Assembly (NCBI GenBank): GCA_019695235.1
Contig: JAIBAI010000001.1
Coordinates: forward strand, 1 to 64,000
Direction of reading: 5' to 3'
Length of the DNA: 64,000 bases
DNA from: Bacteroidia bacterium
Lineage (GTDB): Bacteria > Bacteroidota > Bacteroidia > M30B66
The translations under genes and the position numbers were made by a program. This document shows, in pieces, positions 19,101 to 26,986 of this stretch. Position 1 is the stretch's first letter, and every line of letters starts with the position of its first letter. The notes below the pieces were generated by a model, which worked only from the letters and a program-made list of their open reading frames with translations, made no database searches and was not told the origin of the DNA.

Positions 19101-21313
19101 CCTTATTTGTATGGGACTTTGATCAGGGAAGTGTATTATCAGGCTCCGGACCAGGCCCTTATCAGGTTAGCTGGGACCTTCACGGCCCTAAAAACATCAG
19201 TCTGACGGTAACCGAAGACGGCTGTACCGCTGCTCCGGAAGTAAAACAAGTACAAATTTTACCAGTACCAGGCAATTCATTTACGCTTAACGGGCCACTT
19301 TGCATAGGTGCGCCTGCTACGCTTACCTATACAGGCAATGCCTTTCCTACCGCTACCTATAACTGGAATTTTGACGGAGCAACATTGCATGCAGGGCAGG
19401 GGGCAGGTCCTTATCAGCTAAGTTGGTCAAGTCCCGGACTTAAACGTGTAAGCCTACAAATTGACCAGGCCGGATGTCCTTCTATCCCTTCATTCCGTGA
19501 GGTAATGGTGTATCCCATTCCGGAAGCGCCTTTTCATGCTACAGATTCAGTGTGTAGCGGCCAGGAAGCACAAATAATTTACGATGGCATAGCCGGAACA
19601 CAGGCATTTTATCATTGGAACTTTCAGGGAGCAACCGTGCTAAGCGGCAGTGGTAGAGGCCCTTTCAGCGTCTTGTGGAACAGCGCAGGTGAAAAAAATA
19701 TCCAGCTTACAGTAGAAGAAAATGGTTGCCGCTCCTTGCCCGCAAACTTCCAAACACAGGTATATTCCTATCCGACAGCAGTTTTTGAGGCAGACCCATT
19801 TGCCTGTCAGGGCACTGAAAGTACTGTTACTTTTACAGGTGCAGCTGATAACCAGGCTATTTTTAACTGGAATTTTGACGGGGCAAGCATTGTTTCCGGT
19901 TCAGGGCGCGGTCCATATAGGCTGAAATGGGAAAATCCAGGCACCAAAAGCATTTCACTCGACTTGAGCCAACACGGCTGCGCAGCACCTCCGGCAAACT
20001 CTATGCTCACTGTTGCACCCAGTCCGGTTGCAGATGCCGGCGCTGACCAAATTATCTGCTCTGGCGAAACTGTTCAGCTTGGAGCCGCTGCCCAAACCGG
20101 CTATGCTTATTCGTGGCAACCTGGTTCAGGCCTGAACAATGCGGCCTTGCCCAATCCTCTGTTCAGTGTGCGCAATCAGCAACAAGATACTTTGCGGCTT
20201 GAATTGGTGCTTACAACAAGCCTGGGTGCCTGCACCGATTATGATACAGTGCTGGTTAACATACGCCCCGAACCTCATGTGCGTTTACAAGTACCGCAAG
20301 GACAATGTTATGGCAGCCATTCATTCGCATTCTCTGCTGAAGCCGCTGCATCTCAGAATGTACAGTACCATTGGGATTTTGGACCACAAGCCAATATCCG
20401 GAATTCAAACTTGCCGCATCCGGCCAATATTCGTTACCCTGAACCTGGCGTGTATCCTGTGCGACTTGATTTTGAAATTGATGGCTGTCCGGGCATCAGT
20501 TTAAGCGATTCGGTAATGGTTTATGCCATGCCGGAAGCCATGTTCACCGGAAATCACCTGGAAGGCTGTCCTCCCTTGAAAGCCCGCTTGCTCAACCAAA
20601 GTATTTTCAACCAAAACTACCAATATGTTTGGGATATGGGCAATGGAGAAACAGTAAATGCCTATCAGCCTGACTATACTTTCACCTCAGAAGGACAATT
20701 TTCAATCACCCTGAAGGTGTTAAATGAATTTGGTTGTGCCGGAGAATTTTCAATGCATTCACTGGTCAATGTATTTCCTGTACCACGTGCCGGATTTCAG
20801 ATAAATCCTGAAGAGTTAAGCACCGAACATCCGCTGGCAAATATTACCGACCAGTCTGTAGGTGCTGTTAGTTGGAGATACCTCACCGGCACCGGAGCGG
20901 TTGTAAATCAGCCTAGTTTTACATGGCTTTATCCGGAAAAAGGCGTTTATCAAATAAGTCAGGTGGTTACCAATAAATGGGGCTGCAAAGATTCAGTACT
21001 TAAAAAGCTCAATGTGAAACCTTTGATGACCTTTTACGTGCCGAACGCATTTACACCCAATGATGATGGTGATAACGACTACTTTCGTTGTTATGGACTT
21101 AACATTGAGGAGTTTAGCATGAGTATTTTCACACGCTGGGGAGAGCTAGTGTTTCATACCAATGACATCATGGAAGGCTGGGATGGACGTGTTCAAAATG
21201 ACCCTGATAGGAAAATTTCACAGATGGATGTTTATGCCGTACTGATTTACGTAAAAGACCATCCGGATTTACCGCCCCGTAGGATTGACCACCGGGTGAC
21301 CTTGGTTAAATAA
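16145..21313 (+). CDS. Giant T9SS type B surface protein with ten PKD-like repeats
   Basis: A 1722-residue secreted protein. The signal peptide is MKWSFQIGCLLVVLLQAEVA (residues 1-20) and ends around AQ at 22-23. Residues ~25-265 form a choice-of-anchor L-like domain (FVFASEEYNEYV-type segment, EFNDAFAFFITGPG). Residues ~270-370 resemble a Calx-beta domain (GVDYNALPGVITIPAGQ). After a PKD-like module, ten tandem repeats of ~84 residues span ~449-1293, each with one Cys near its start (VCAG-type) and one in NGC near its end. Further PKD modules follow. The last ~95 residues (FYVPNAFTPNDDGDNDYF) are the type B gliding-associated C-terminal signal. It is probably exported by the T9SS and held on the cell surface or at junctions. 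The ligand is unknown. Confidence 0.9.
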   Translation: MKWSFQIGCLLVVLLQAEVALAQLTTSGGGPVSANALVSNLIGQGVSFSNASYTGRDVAIGTFNGVSSNIGLNSGVIITSGHINVAPGPNNNGGASYSNNGPNIQELEILAQSVTYDGAILEFDFVPQSNLISFRYVFASEEYNEYVCSEFNDAFAFFITGPGIMGAENLAVVPSTTLPVTINTINNGLVGALGSASNSPCELGNSAYFVGNTLQTVQYDGFTTVLTAQRAVIPCQTYHIRLMIADGADDIFDSAVFLEENSFNSATYTISVSTPSNDSTIFEGCTSATLTFSRPNADPTPMTINYAVNGSATPGVDYNALPGVITIPAGQSDVSITVSAIADGINEGTETISIRGLTNCGDIPVDILIKEKPPVLVNIPTRSLCNGSGPVTLTANVFGGMQPYTWLWDNGATTASIAVNPSGPTNYQVTVSDACGTTVVQTTTVAVAPIPTASIGVPPFVCSGIPLTVAYTGTATPAATYLWDFDNPTTVSSGSDQGPYQISWDSSGTKTIRLQVIENGCSSQVVTAQTIVNPTPTAVFEVDPIVCAGQIATVTYTGTGTDMGGYGWGFPGGVIITGGRRGPFEIRWDSAGVHGITLTVTENGCTSPGAQQFVNVRPTPATDFTVQSPLCLGQPSTITYNGQASSAAIFNWNFAGGTVHSGNNQGPFSVSWNSPGTKNVFLTVSENGCTGRVTNKPVTVLANPTGNFTIGSPICAGQPTTVTYTGTAANTAQYQWDFAGATVLSGTGQGPYSIRWDNPGNYALSLLVNEQGCNSAAYTAIALVNPEPIAQFVLVGPVCTGEATTVSYTGPYQNGGASFFWDFNNAQLIAGSGAGPYTIYWDTPGNKQVTLSMTSPEGCPSQPMTNTIMVNTTPTATFTAETPVCIKEASTLQYIGSANPSANYQWNLAGGQIINGSGQGPLEVIWTTAGIKNISLSVTENGCNAPVLTQQVRVKPLPTGYFTVVTPVCAGSPSSVMYAGTAAPNALFVWDFDQGSVLSGSGPGPYQVSWDLHGPKNISLTVTEDGCTAAPEVKQVQILPVPGNSFTLNGPLCIGAPATLTYTGNAFPTATYNWNFDGATLHAGQGAGPYQLSWSSPGLKRVSLQIDQAGCPSIPSFREVMVYPIPEAPFHATDSVCSGQEAQIIYDGIAGTQAFYHWNFQGATVLSGSGRGPFSVLWNSAGEKNIQLTVEENGCRSLPANFQTQVYSYPTAVFEADPFACQGTESTVTFTGAADNQAIFNWNFDGASIVSGSGRGPYRLKWENPGTKSISLDLSQHGCAAPPANSMLTVAPSPVADAGADQIICSGETVQLGAAAQTGYAYSWQPGSGLNNAALPNPLFSVRNQQQDTLRLELVLTTSLGACTDYDTVLVNIRPEPHVRLQVPQGQCYGSHSFAFSAEAAASQNVQYHWDFGPQANIRNSNLPHPANIRYPEPGVYPVRLDFEIDGCPGISLSDSVMVYAMPEAMFTGNHLEGCPPLKARLLNQSIFNQNYQYVWDMGNGETVNAYQPDYTFTSEGQFSITLKVLNEFGCAGEFSMHSLVNVFPVPRAGFQINPEELSTEHPLANITDQSVGAVSWRYLTGTGAVVNQPSFTWLYPEKGVYQISQVVTNKWGCKDSVLKKLNVKPLMTFYVPNAFTPNDDGDNDYFRCYGLNIEEFSMSIFTRWGELVFHTNDIMEGWDGRVQNDPDRKISQMDVYAVLIYVKDHPDLPPRRIDHRVTLVK
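17489..20030 (+). repeat. Ten tandem ~254-bp repeats encoding PKD-like modules
   Basis: This is the DNA coding for residues ~449-1293 of the giant protein. Units share a P.PT..F....VC.G....YTG pattern, then W.F......SG...GP....W..PG.K...L.V.ENGC. The units are clearly diverged at nucleotide level, so the array is old and not a recent expansion. Confidence 0.8.
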
Positions 21314-21887
21314 TCGCACCAATACCAGTTGTGTACACGATTACCTTGTTGTCGTCAAAGAACTGATACCGTAGCAAATACAGGGTGTTGCCGTGCAATA
21401 AAGCCCGGAAGTCGCCTGATTCAGGATGAAAAACAAATGGCAATACCCTGATGTCATTGATAAAATTCAAGCCTCTTTGGCCGTAACTTTTATAGATAGC
21501 TTCCTTCGCACCCCAAAGAAGATGTAGTGCAGGCAGAACAGGCATCCCGGCTATACAGTCAAGCTCATCAGCATGAAAAACACGATGAGCAATGATGCGA
21601 ATTTTATCACGCAGTTGTTCTATATCTACCCCGGGCTGGTGATCGGAGGCACATGATACCGCCAGGATTTCTCCGGTATGGCTTAATGATACCTGCAACC
21701 TGCTATTAAGCAAAAATGGCTGACCTGATTGATGCTTCTCAAGTTGTATTTGATTGTCGCCACATAAACTTTGTATGCAGTTCTGCTGATACGATAAACC
21801 CCATGCATTCAGCCAGTTAAATAATGCTATCTGAAGGCTGGCAGATGATTCAATTATACGAACAGGCAAAGCAAAATCGTTAGACAT
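21306..21887 (-). CDS. 4'-phosphopantetheinyl transferase, Sfp-like
   Basis: Transfers phosphopantetheine from coenzyme A to carrier proteins. The protein is 193 aa. GVDIEQL (Asp88, Glu90) and WGAKEAIYKSYG (residues 125-136, with Lys128, Glu129 and Lys133) are the two magnesium/CoA-binding motifs of the superfamily, and VSLSHTG lies before them. It overlaps the end of the giant protein gene by 8 bases in convergent orientation. No carrier-protein or polyketide gene is nearby, so the target is not evident. It may be the primary enzyme for fatty-acid ACP. Confidence 0.92.
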   Translation of the reverse strand: MSNDFALPVRIIESSASLQIALFNWLNAWGLSYQQNCIQSLCGDNQIQLEKHQSGQPFLLNSRLQVSLSHTGEILAVSCASDHQPGVDIEQLRDKIRIIAHRVFHADELDCIAGMPVLPALHLLWGAKEAIYKSYGQRGLNFINDIRVLPFVFHPESGDFRALLHGNTLYLLRYQFFDDNKVIVYTTGIGAII

Positions 21888-21910
21888 AAGCTGATTTGCA
21901 AATGTTTAAC

Positions 21911-21918
21911 TAATTTTG
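21911..21918 (+). promoter_or_regulatory. -7 motif directly upstream of the second T9SS giant
   Basis: TAATTTTG matches TAnnTTTG and ends only 8 bases before the ATG at 21927. Transcription would start within a few bases of the start codon. Confidence 0.45.
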
Positions 21919-21926
21919 TAAAATCA

Positions 21927-24900
21927 ATGAAACTGTATTCGAAAATCTTCAGAAGTTTTTTATTGCTTGTTTTCGGGCTACTCACCATTCCGGGTATGGT
22001 GAAGGCTCAAATGAACATCAATATTCAGGACCCTATGAACCAGGCTTTCCTGAATGAAATAATTCATACCCTGGTGGGTAATGGGGTGTATGTTACCCCT
22101 GGAAGCGTTTCTATTAGTGGAAACGCAGCACAGATTGCCACCTATAACATCAATGGAACAACAAGCAATATCCCTTTTTCGAAAGGGGTAATTCTTTCTA
22201 CTTCATTTGCACAAAATATTGCTGGAGCTGATGTTCAAAGTGAGCCTTTAAGTAATCAGGTTCCGCCTATCGGCGCTTCTGATCCGGGAGATCCTTTACT
22301 GAGCCAGTTTACACCCAACAACATTCGTGATGCAATTACCCTTGAATTCAGGTTCAGACCGCAATCAACCCCGCTTGTTTTCAGATATGGCATTGCTACA
22401 GAGGAGTATCCGGCCTTTGTGACCAATGAAGACTTTAATGATGTTTTTGGCTTTTTTATTACCGGAGAGAACCCTTCGGGAGGGAATTACACTGATCAGA
22501 ATATCGCAATCTTACCCAATGGGCAGGTTGCCGGGGTATATAATATATTCAGCAATATTACATACATGATGGATACCAGAGACAATCCAACCCATCAGTT
22601 CAATGCTGTGTCTACTGCCTTTTCTTGTTCACTGAATGTAGTGCCCTGTACAGATTATGTAATAAAAATTAAAATATGCGACGTGTCGGATGAGTCGTTT
22701 GACTCGGCTGTATTCTTACAGGCAAACAGCTTTGGCTCTATACCGGTCTCTTTAAGCCCACTTACTGCCAACGGTGACTCATCAACCATTGAAGGTTGTG
22801 CCCCTGCCAAAATTGTTGCTTCTAAAAATCATCCCTCATTGCTCAATCAGGAGGTTACAATTCCCCTTACAATCAGTGGAACTGCCACCAACGGTACGGA
22901 TTACACCGGATTGCCTGAAAGTATTGTTATTCCGGCAGGTCAAACTTCAAACACTGTTACCATCAATGCATTAGCCGACAATTTGGCCGAACCCGATGAA
23001 AGTATCATTATTGCCTATCCTTCAAGTTGTGGCTTTTTCGATACTATTTCTCTTGTTATCAGAGAAAAGCCGCTGATAATTGTAACCCCGGGTGATTCCC
23101 CCTCAATGTGCGCAGGTGCTGGTCCGGTGGATATCTCAGCTGCTGCCTCAGGAGGAATAGGACCTTATACCTATTCATGGTCTAATGGTGCTGGCGACAG
23201 TCTGATTAGCGTAAATCCGGCTGTTACAACAGATTACGTAGTCACGGCTACTGATGCCTGTGGTGGTACTGGTACTGCTACTGTTACAGTAAATGTAGTT
23301 ACGCATTCCCCTCCCCCCCAGGTGCAAAGTAACTCACCTGTTTGCGCAACTTTTGATTTGAATCTAAATTGTCCGGAAACAGCCGAGTCGTACACCTGGT
23401 CTGGTCCGGGCGGCTGGATCAAGACCGGCGCTGCTGTCACCCGTACAGCGATGACCCCCTTGCAGGCAGGAACCTACTCGTTGCAAATCATAAAAAATGG
23501 CTGTCCGAGCAGCCTTGCAAACTTTGAAGTTGTAGTGTTTGACTCAAACTTCGCCCCACCAGCGGCAAGCAATAGCCCTGTATGTGCAGGTAAAACCTTG
23601 ACTTTGCAAACCGGGGTAAGCGGAGCCACAAAATATATCTGGACAGGTCCTGGCGGTTTTAGTGCGAATGAAGAAAATCCGGAGATAAGTCCTGCTGGCA
23701 TGTCAGAACAAGGTGATTATCAGGTTTATTTTATTGCTGGTACATGCACCTCTGCTACTGCAACTGTTCAGGTGCAGGTTAAACCAACGCCGCTTGCCAA
23801 TGCAGGACTTGATTTTGAGGTTTGTGCCCAACAGGTAATTGCCATAGGAACCCCTGCCGAACCTGGGGTAAGCTATACCTGGATGCCTTCAACAGGCCTT
23901 GACAACCCCAATACTGCAAACCCGCAGTTAACGCCGTTAAATGTTACCCAGCAGGCACAAACACAGGCTTTTCTATTAAATGCAAATCTAAATGGTTGCA
24001 TTGCTACAGATACTGTTAAGGTACTGGTGAAGCCCGTTCCGGTAGCAGGTTTCCCAACTCCGGCGGCAAAATGTTTTCGGGGCAATTCATTCGACTTTAA
24101 TGCACAGGGCAATTATCCACCCCAGGCTGTTTATGAATGGGATTTTGGACCCTGGGCAACACCAAATACCGGTAATACCCGCAGTGTTACAGGGGTGCAA
24201 TACGGCGCCACAGGCAACCATCCGGTAAGCTTGAAAATTGAATTAGATGGTTGTACCAGCAATGTATTTACCAATAATATTCAGGTGCTTGAAATGCCGG
24301 TGGCAAATTTCACTGCCAATAAACTTGAAGGTTGTGAACCCTTACCGGTTCTATTCGAGAATCATTCAGAAAATACACAGCAAAACCTTCGTTATCTATG
24401 GGACTTTGGCAATGGCTTTGCCAGCACAGCACAGAGTCCGAATATTATTTTTAGCAAGGCGGGGCGATTTACAGTTTCTTTAGAAGTTACAAACAGCCAG
24501 GGTTGCACCGACAAGTACGAAGTGCCTATGATGATTGCTGTGTATCCAACCCCGGTGGCAAGGTTTGCATTAAGCAAGTTCCAGACAACCATTACAGAAC
24601 CCTTGGTGTACATGGATGATCTTTCACGCTTTGCTGATACATGTGTTTATTTGATTGAGCGTGGAACAACTGTTATTGACAGTGTGCAGGCATTTGATGC
24701 ATCCTACGCATTTCGTGATTCTGGCTTATATACAGTTACCCAGCGTTTGACAAACCGCTTCGGGTGTTCAGCAAGTTTCGAGCGGAATGTTAAAGTTGAT
24801 TTAGGCTTTAAAATCTACATTCCTACTGCTTTTACACCGAATAGTGACGATAAAAATGACTATTTCAGAGCTTATGGTGAAGATATTTCCACTTATTACA

Positions 24901-25085
24901 TACGCATTTATAACCGTTGGGGGCAACTGATTTACCAGTCATGGGATATGGCAAATGGTTGGGATGGTACCTCGCTGGTTGATGGTAAGGTGGTGCCGGG
25001 AGGTTCTTACTTATACCTTATCAGGTTGAAAGATAAGTACGGAAAGGATTATTCGTTCGATGGAACGATACATGTTCTTCGTTGA
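21927..25085 (+). CDS. T9SS type B surface protein, paralogue of the 1722-aa protein
   Basis: A 1052-residue exported protein with the same order of domains as the giant upstream. A signal peptide (~1-27) is followed by a choice-of-anchor L-like domain (~30-265, with FRYGIATEEYPAF and DVFGFFITGENP), a Calx-beta-like domain (GTDYTGLPESIVIPAGQ), several PKD/Ig-like modules (~385-960), and a type B C-terminal signal starting FKIYIPTAFTPNSDDKNDYF. It lacks the ten-unit repeat array. Typical PKD segments such as YLWDFGNGF are visible. It is probably exported by the T9SS and attached to the surface. The pair looks like a duplication followed by repeat gain in one copy. Confidence 0.9.
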   Translation: MKLYSKIFRSFLLLVFGLLTIPGMVKAQMNINIQDPMNQAFLNEIIHTLVGNGVYVTPGSVSISGNAAQIATYNINGTTSNIPFSKGVILSTSFAQNIAGADVQSEPLSNQVPPIGASDPGDPLLSQFTPNNIRDAITLEFRFRPQSTPLVFRYGIATEEYPAFVTNEDFNDVFGFFITGENPSGGNYTDQNIAILPNGQVAGVYNIFSNITYMMDTRDNPTHQFNAVSTAFSCSLNVVPCTDYVIKIKICDVSDESFDSAVFLQANSFGSIPVSLSPLTANGDSSTIEGCAPAKIVASKNHPSLLNQEVTIPLTISGTATNGTDYTGLPESIVIPAGQTSNTVTINALADNLAEPDESIIIAYPSSCGFFDTISLVIREKPLIIVTPGDSPSMCAGAGPVDISAAASGGIGPYTYSWSNGAGDSLISVNPAVTTDYVVTATDACGGTGTATVTVNVVTHSPPPQVQSNSPVCATFDLNLNCPETAESYTWSGPGGWIKTGAAVTRTAMTPLQAGTYSLQIIKNGCPSSLANFEVVVFDSNFAPPAASNSPVCAGKTLTLQTGVSGATKYIWTGPGGFSANEENPEISPAGMSEQGDYQVYFIAGTCTSATATVQVQVKPTPLANAGLDFEVCAQQVIAIGTPAEPGVSYTWMPSTGLDNPNTANPQLTPLNVTQQAQTQAFLLNANLNGCIATDTVKVLVKPVPVAGFPTPAAKCFRGNSFDFNAQGNYPPQAVYEWDFGPWATPNTGNTRSVTGVQYGATGNHPVSLKIELDGCTSNVFTNNIQVLEMPVANFTANKLEGCEPLPVLFENHSENTQQNLRYLWDFGNGFASTAQSPNIIFSKAGRFTVSLEVTNSQGCTDKYEVPMMIAVYPTPVARFALSKFQTTITEPLVYMDDLSRFADTCVYLIERGTTVIDSVQAFDASYAFRDSGLYTVTQRLTNRFGCSASFERNVKVDLGFKIYIPTAFTPNSDDKNDYFRAYGEDISTYYIRIYNRWGQLIYQSWDMANGWDGTSLVDGKVVPGGSYLYLIRLKDKYGKDYSFDGTIHVLR

Positions 25086-25090
25086 TTTTC

Positions 25091-26182
25091 ATGAAAATAG
25101 GAGAAGTTATTCAGTTATTGGAGCGTTGGGCTCCTCCGGCACTGCAAGAAAATTATGACAACAGTCGGCTTATTGTAGGTAGTGCTGACAGAGACTGTAT
25201 TGGGGTATTGGTTTGCCTTGATTGTACCGAAGACATTGTGCAAGAGGCCATTGAGCGTGGGTGCAATCTGGTGGTATCACACCATCCGATACTCTTTTCA
25301 CCGATAAAAACTTTAACCGGAAGAACTTATCCTGAACGCACGCTCATAACGGCAATTGAGCATAAAATTGCTTTGTATGCGCTGCATACCAATCTTGATA
25401 ATGTGCTGTCAGGGGTCAATAAAGAAATGGCCGACCGTATCGGATTAAGTCAGTTACGCATCTTACGCCCGATGGCCAACCGTTTGATGAAATTGGTTAC
25501 CTACGTTCCGATTGGTCATTTGCAATCGGTGCGGGAGGCAATTTTTGAGGCAGGTGGTGGGTATATTGGCAATTATGACCAGTGTAGCTTCAGTGTTGAA
25601 GGCACAGGCACCTTCCGGCCTCAGGAAGGCACCCACCCTTATTCAGGTAAAATTGGGCAGTTGCAGGAAGACACAGAGCACCGACTTGAACTGGTGTTTC
25701 CGGATTATCACCAAAAAGCAGTGTTAAAGGCCTTGCAGGAATCACACCCGTATGAGGAGGTAGCATTTGAGTTTTACAGATTAGAGAATACCCTGCCGAA
25801 CGTTGGCGCAGGCATGGTAGGCCTTTTACCTGAACCTATGCCCACAAATGAGTTCTTGCAGCATATCAAGTCGGTTTTTGGCGGGATGCTACGCTTTACC
25901 AAGCCTTTAAAACAAAACATTGTGAAAGTAGCGATTTGTGGCGGCTCAGGTAGCTTTCTTACTTCTGATGCTATTGCTGCCAAGGCAGACGTTTTCATTT
26001 CATCAGATTTTAAATATCACCAGTTTTTTGATGCTGAACAACACATGATGATACTTGATATCGGACATTTTGAAGCAGAACAATTCACTTCCAATCTAAT
26101 TGCTGCTTACCTGATTGAAAAAATTCCTAACTTTGCCGTCCTTTTAACAAGACATTCTACCAATCCAGTTCAATACCTATGA
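25091..26182 (+). CDS. Nif3-like dinuclear metal-centre protein
   Basis: A 363-residue member of the Nif3/YbgI/YqfO family, toroidal hexamers with a two-metal site. Ligand motifs are visible: VVSHHPILF, ALHTNLDNV and, near the C-terminus, DIGHFEAEQF. The central ~110 residues are the PII/CutA-like insertion typical of the longer YqfO subgroup. Proposed roles include GTP cyclohydrolase-like or metal-handling activity, none well established. The ATG at 25091 is chosen over a TTG that overlaps the previous stop. It overlaps the next gene by 4 bases (ATGA), and this Nif3-zinc-ribbon pairing is common in bacteria. Confidence 0.92.
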   Translation: MKIGEVIQLLERWAPPALQENYDNSRLIVGSADRDCIGVLVCLDCTEDIVQEAIERGCNLVVSHHPILFSPIKTLTGRTYPERTLITAIEHKIALYALHTNLDNVLSGVNKEMADRIGLSQLRILRPMANRLMKLVTYVPIGHLQSVREAIFEAGGGYIGNYDQCSFSVEGTGTFRPQEGTHPYSGKIGQLQEDTEHRLELVFPDYHQKAVLKALQESHPYEEVAFEFYRLENTLPNVGAGMVGLLPEPMPTNEFLQHIKSVFGGMLRFTKPLKQNIVKVAICGGSGSFLTSDAIAAKADVFISSDFKYHQFFDAEQHMMILDIGHFEAEQFTSNLIAAYLIEKIPNFAVLLTRHSTNPVQYL

Positions 26183-26949
26183 GCGTAACACTTTCCCAGG
26201 AAGCCAAGTCTGATATATCTGTAGAAGAAAAACTCAAATCGCTTTTTAAGCTTCAAACGATTGACACACAGATTGATAAGATTAGAATCGTCAGAGGTGA
26301 ATTACCACTTGAAGTTCAGGATTTGGAAGATGAACTGGCCGGAATTCAAACCAGAATTGACAATTTGCAAACAGAACTAAGTCAGTTCGACCAAGCCATT
26401 GGTGAAAAAAAGAATGCCATCAAAGATGCTTTGGCTTTAATTAAGAAGTACGAAGCTCAACAGGGAAATGTGCGGAATAACCGCGAGTTTGACTCAATAT
26501 CAAAAGAAATTGAGTATCAAACATTGGATATACAGCTCTCAGAAAAGCGTATTAAAGAATTTAAAGCTGCTATTGATGCAAAAAATCTTTTGATTGAAAC
26601 AGCGAAACAAAATCTTGAAGACCGCACAAAAGACCTCGAAGCAAAAAAAGCAGAACTCGCTGATATTGTAGCTGAAACAGAGAAAGAAGAAGAAGCACTT
26701 GTTGAAGATTCGCAGAAAACCTCCAAAAAGGTAGAAGACCGCTTGTTGGCTGCCTACAAAAAAATCAGAGCCAATGCAGCCAACGGATTGGCGGTGGTAA
26801 CTATTCAGAGGGATGCCTGTGGTGGTTGCTTTAACAAAATACCACCTCAGCGCCAGATGGAAATTCGTTTGCGTAAAAAAATTATCGTTTGCGAATATTG
26901 TGGCAGAGTACTTGTTGACCCGGAGATTGCCGGAGATACGCAAGCTTAA
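26179..26949 (+). CDS. Coiled-coil protein with C4 zinc ribbon
   Basis: A 256-residue cytoplasmic protein. Residues ~15-200 are a long Lys/Glu-rich helical hairpin predicted to form a coiled coil. The C-terminus has a C4 zinc ribbon with Cys214, Cys217 (CGGCFNKIPPQ) and Cys238, Cys241 (CEYCGR). This matches the family of C4-type zinc-ribbon proteins (like chlamydial CT398) that sits beside Nif3-like genes. The molecular role is not firmly known; nucleic-acid binding or sigma-54/secretion-related interactions have been suggested for relatives. It is translationally coupled to the upstream gene. Confidence 0.9.
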   Translation: MSVTLSQEAKSDISVEEKLKSLFKLQTIDTQIDKIRIVRGELPLEVQDLEDELAGIQTRIDNLQTELSQFDQAIGEKKNAIKDALALIKKYEAQQGNVRNNREFDSISKEIEYQTLDIQLSEKRIKEFKAAIDAKNLLIETAKQNLEDRTKDLEAKKAELADIVAETEKEEEALVEDSQKTSKKVEDRLLAAYKKIRANAANGLAVVTIQRDACGGCFNKIPPQRQMEIRLRKKIIVCEYCGRVLVDPEIAGDTQA

Positions 26950-26986
26950 TAATCGCGGTATGGCATAAAACGGAATTATCCGCTTC

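Noticed and set aside
21306-21887. Phosphopantetheinyl transferase as part of a polyketide/non-ribosomal peptide cluster
   Set aside because: No carrier-protein, adenylation or ketosynthase gene is present nearby, so the general housekeeping role is favoured.
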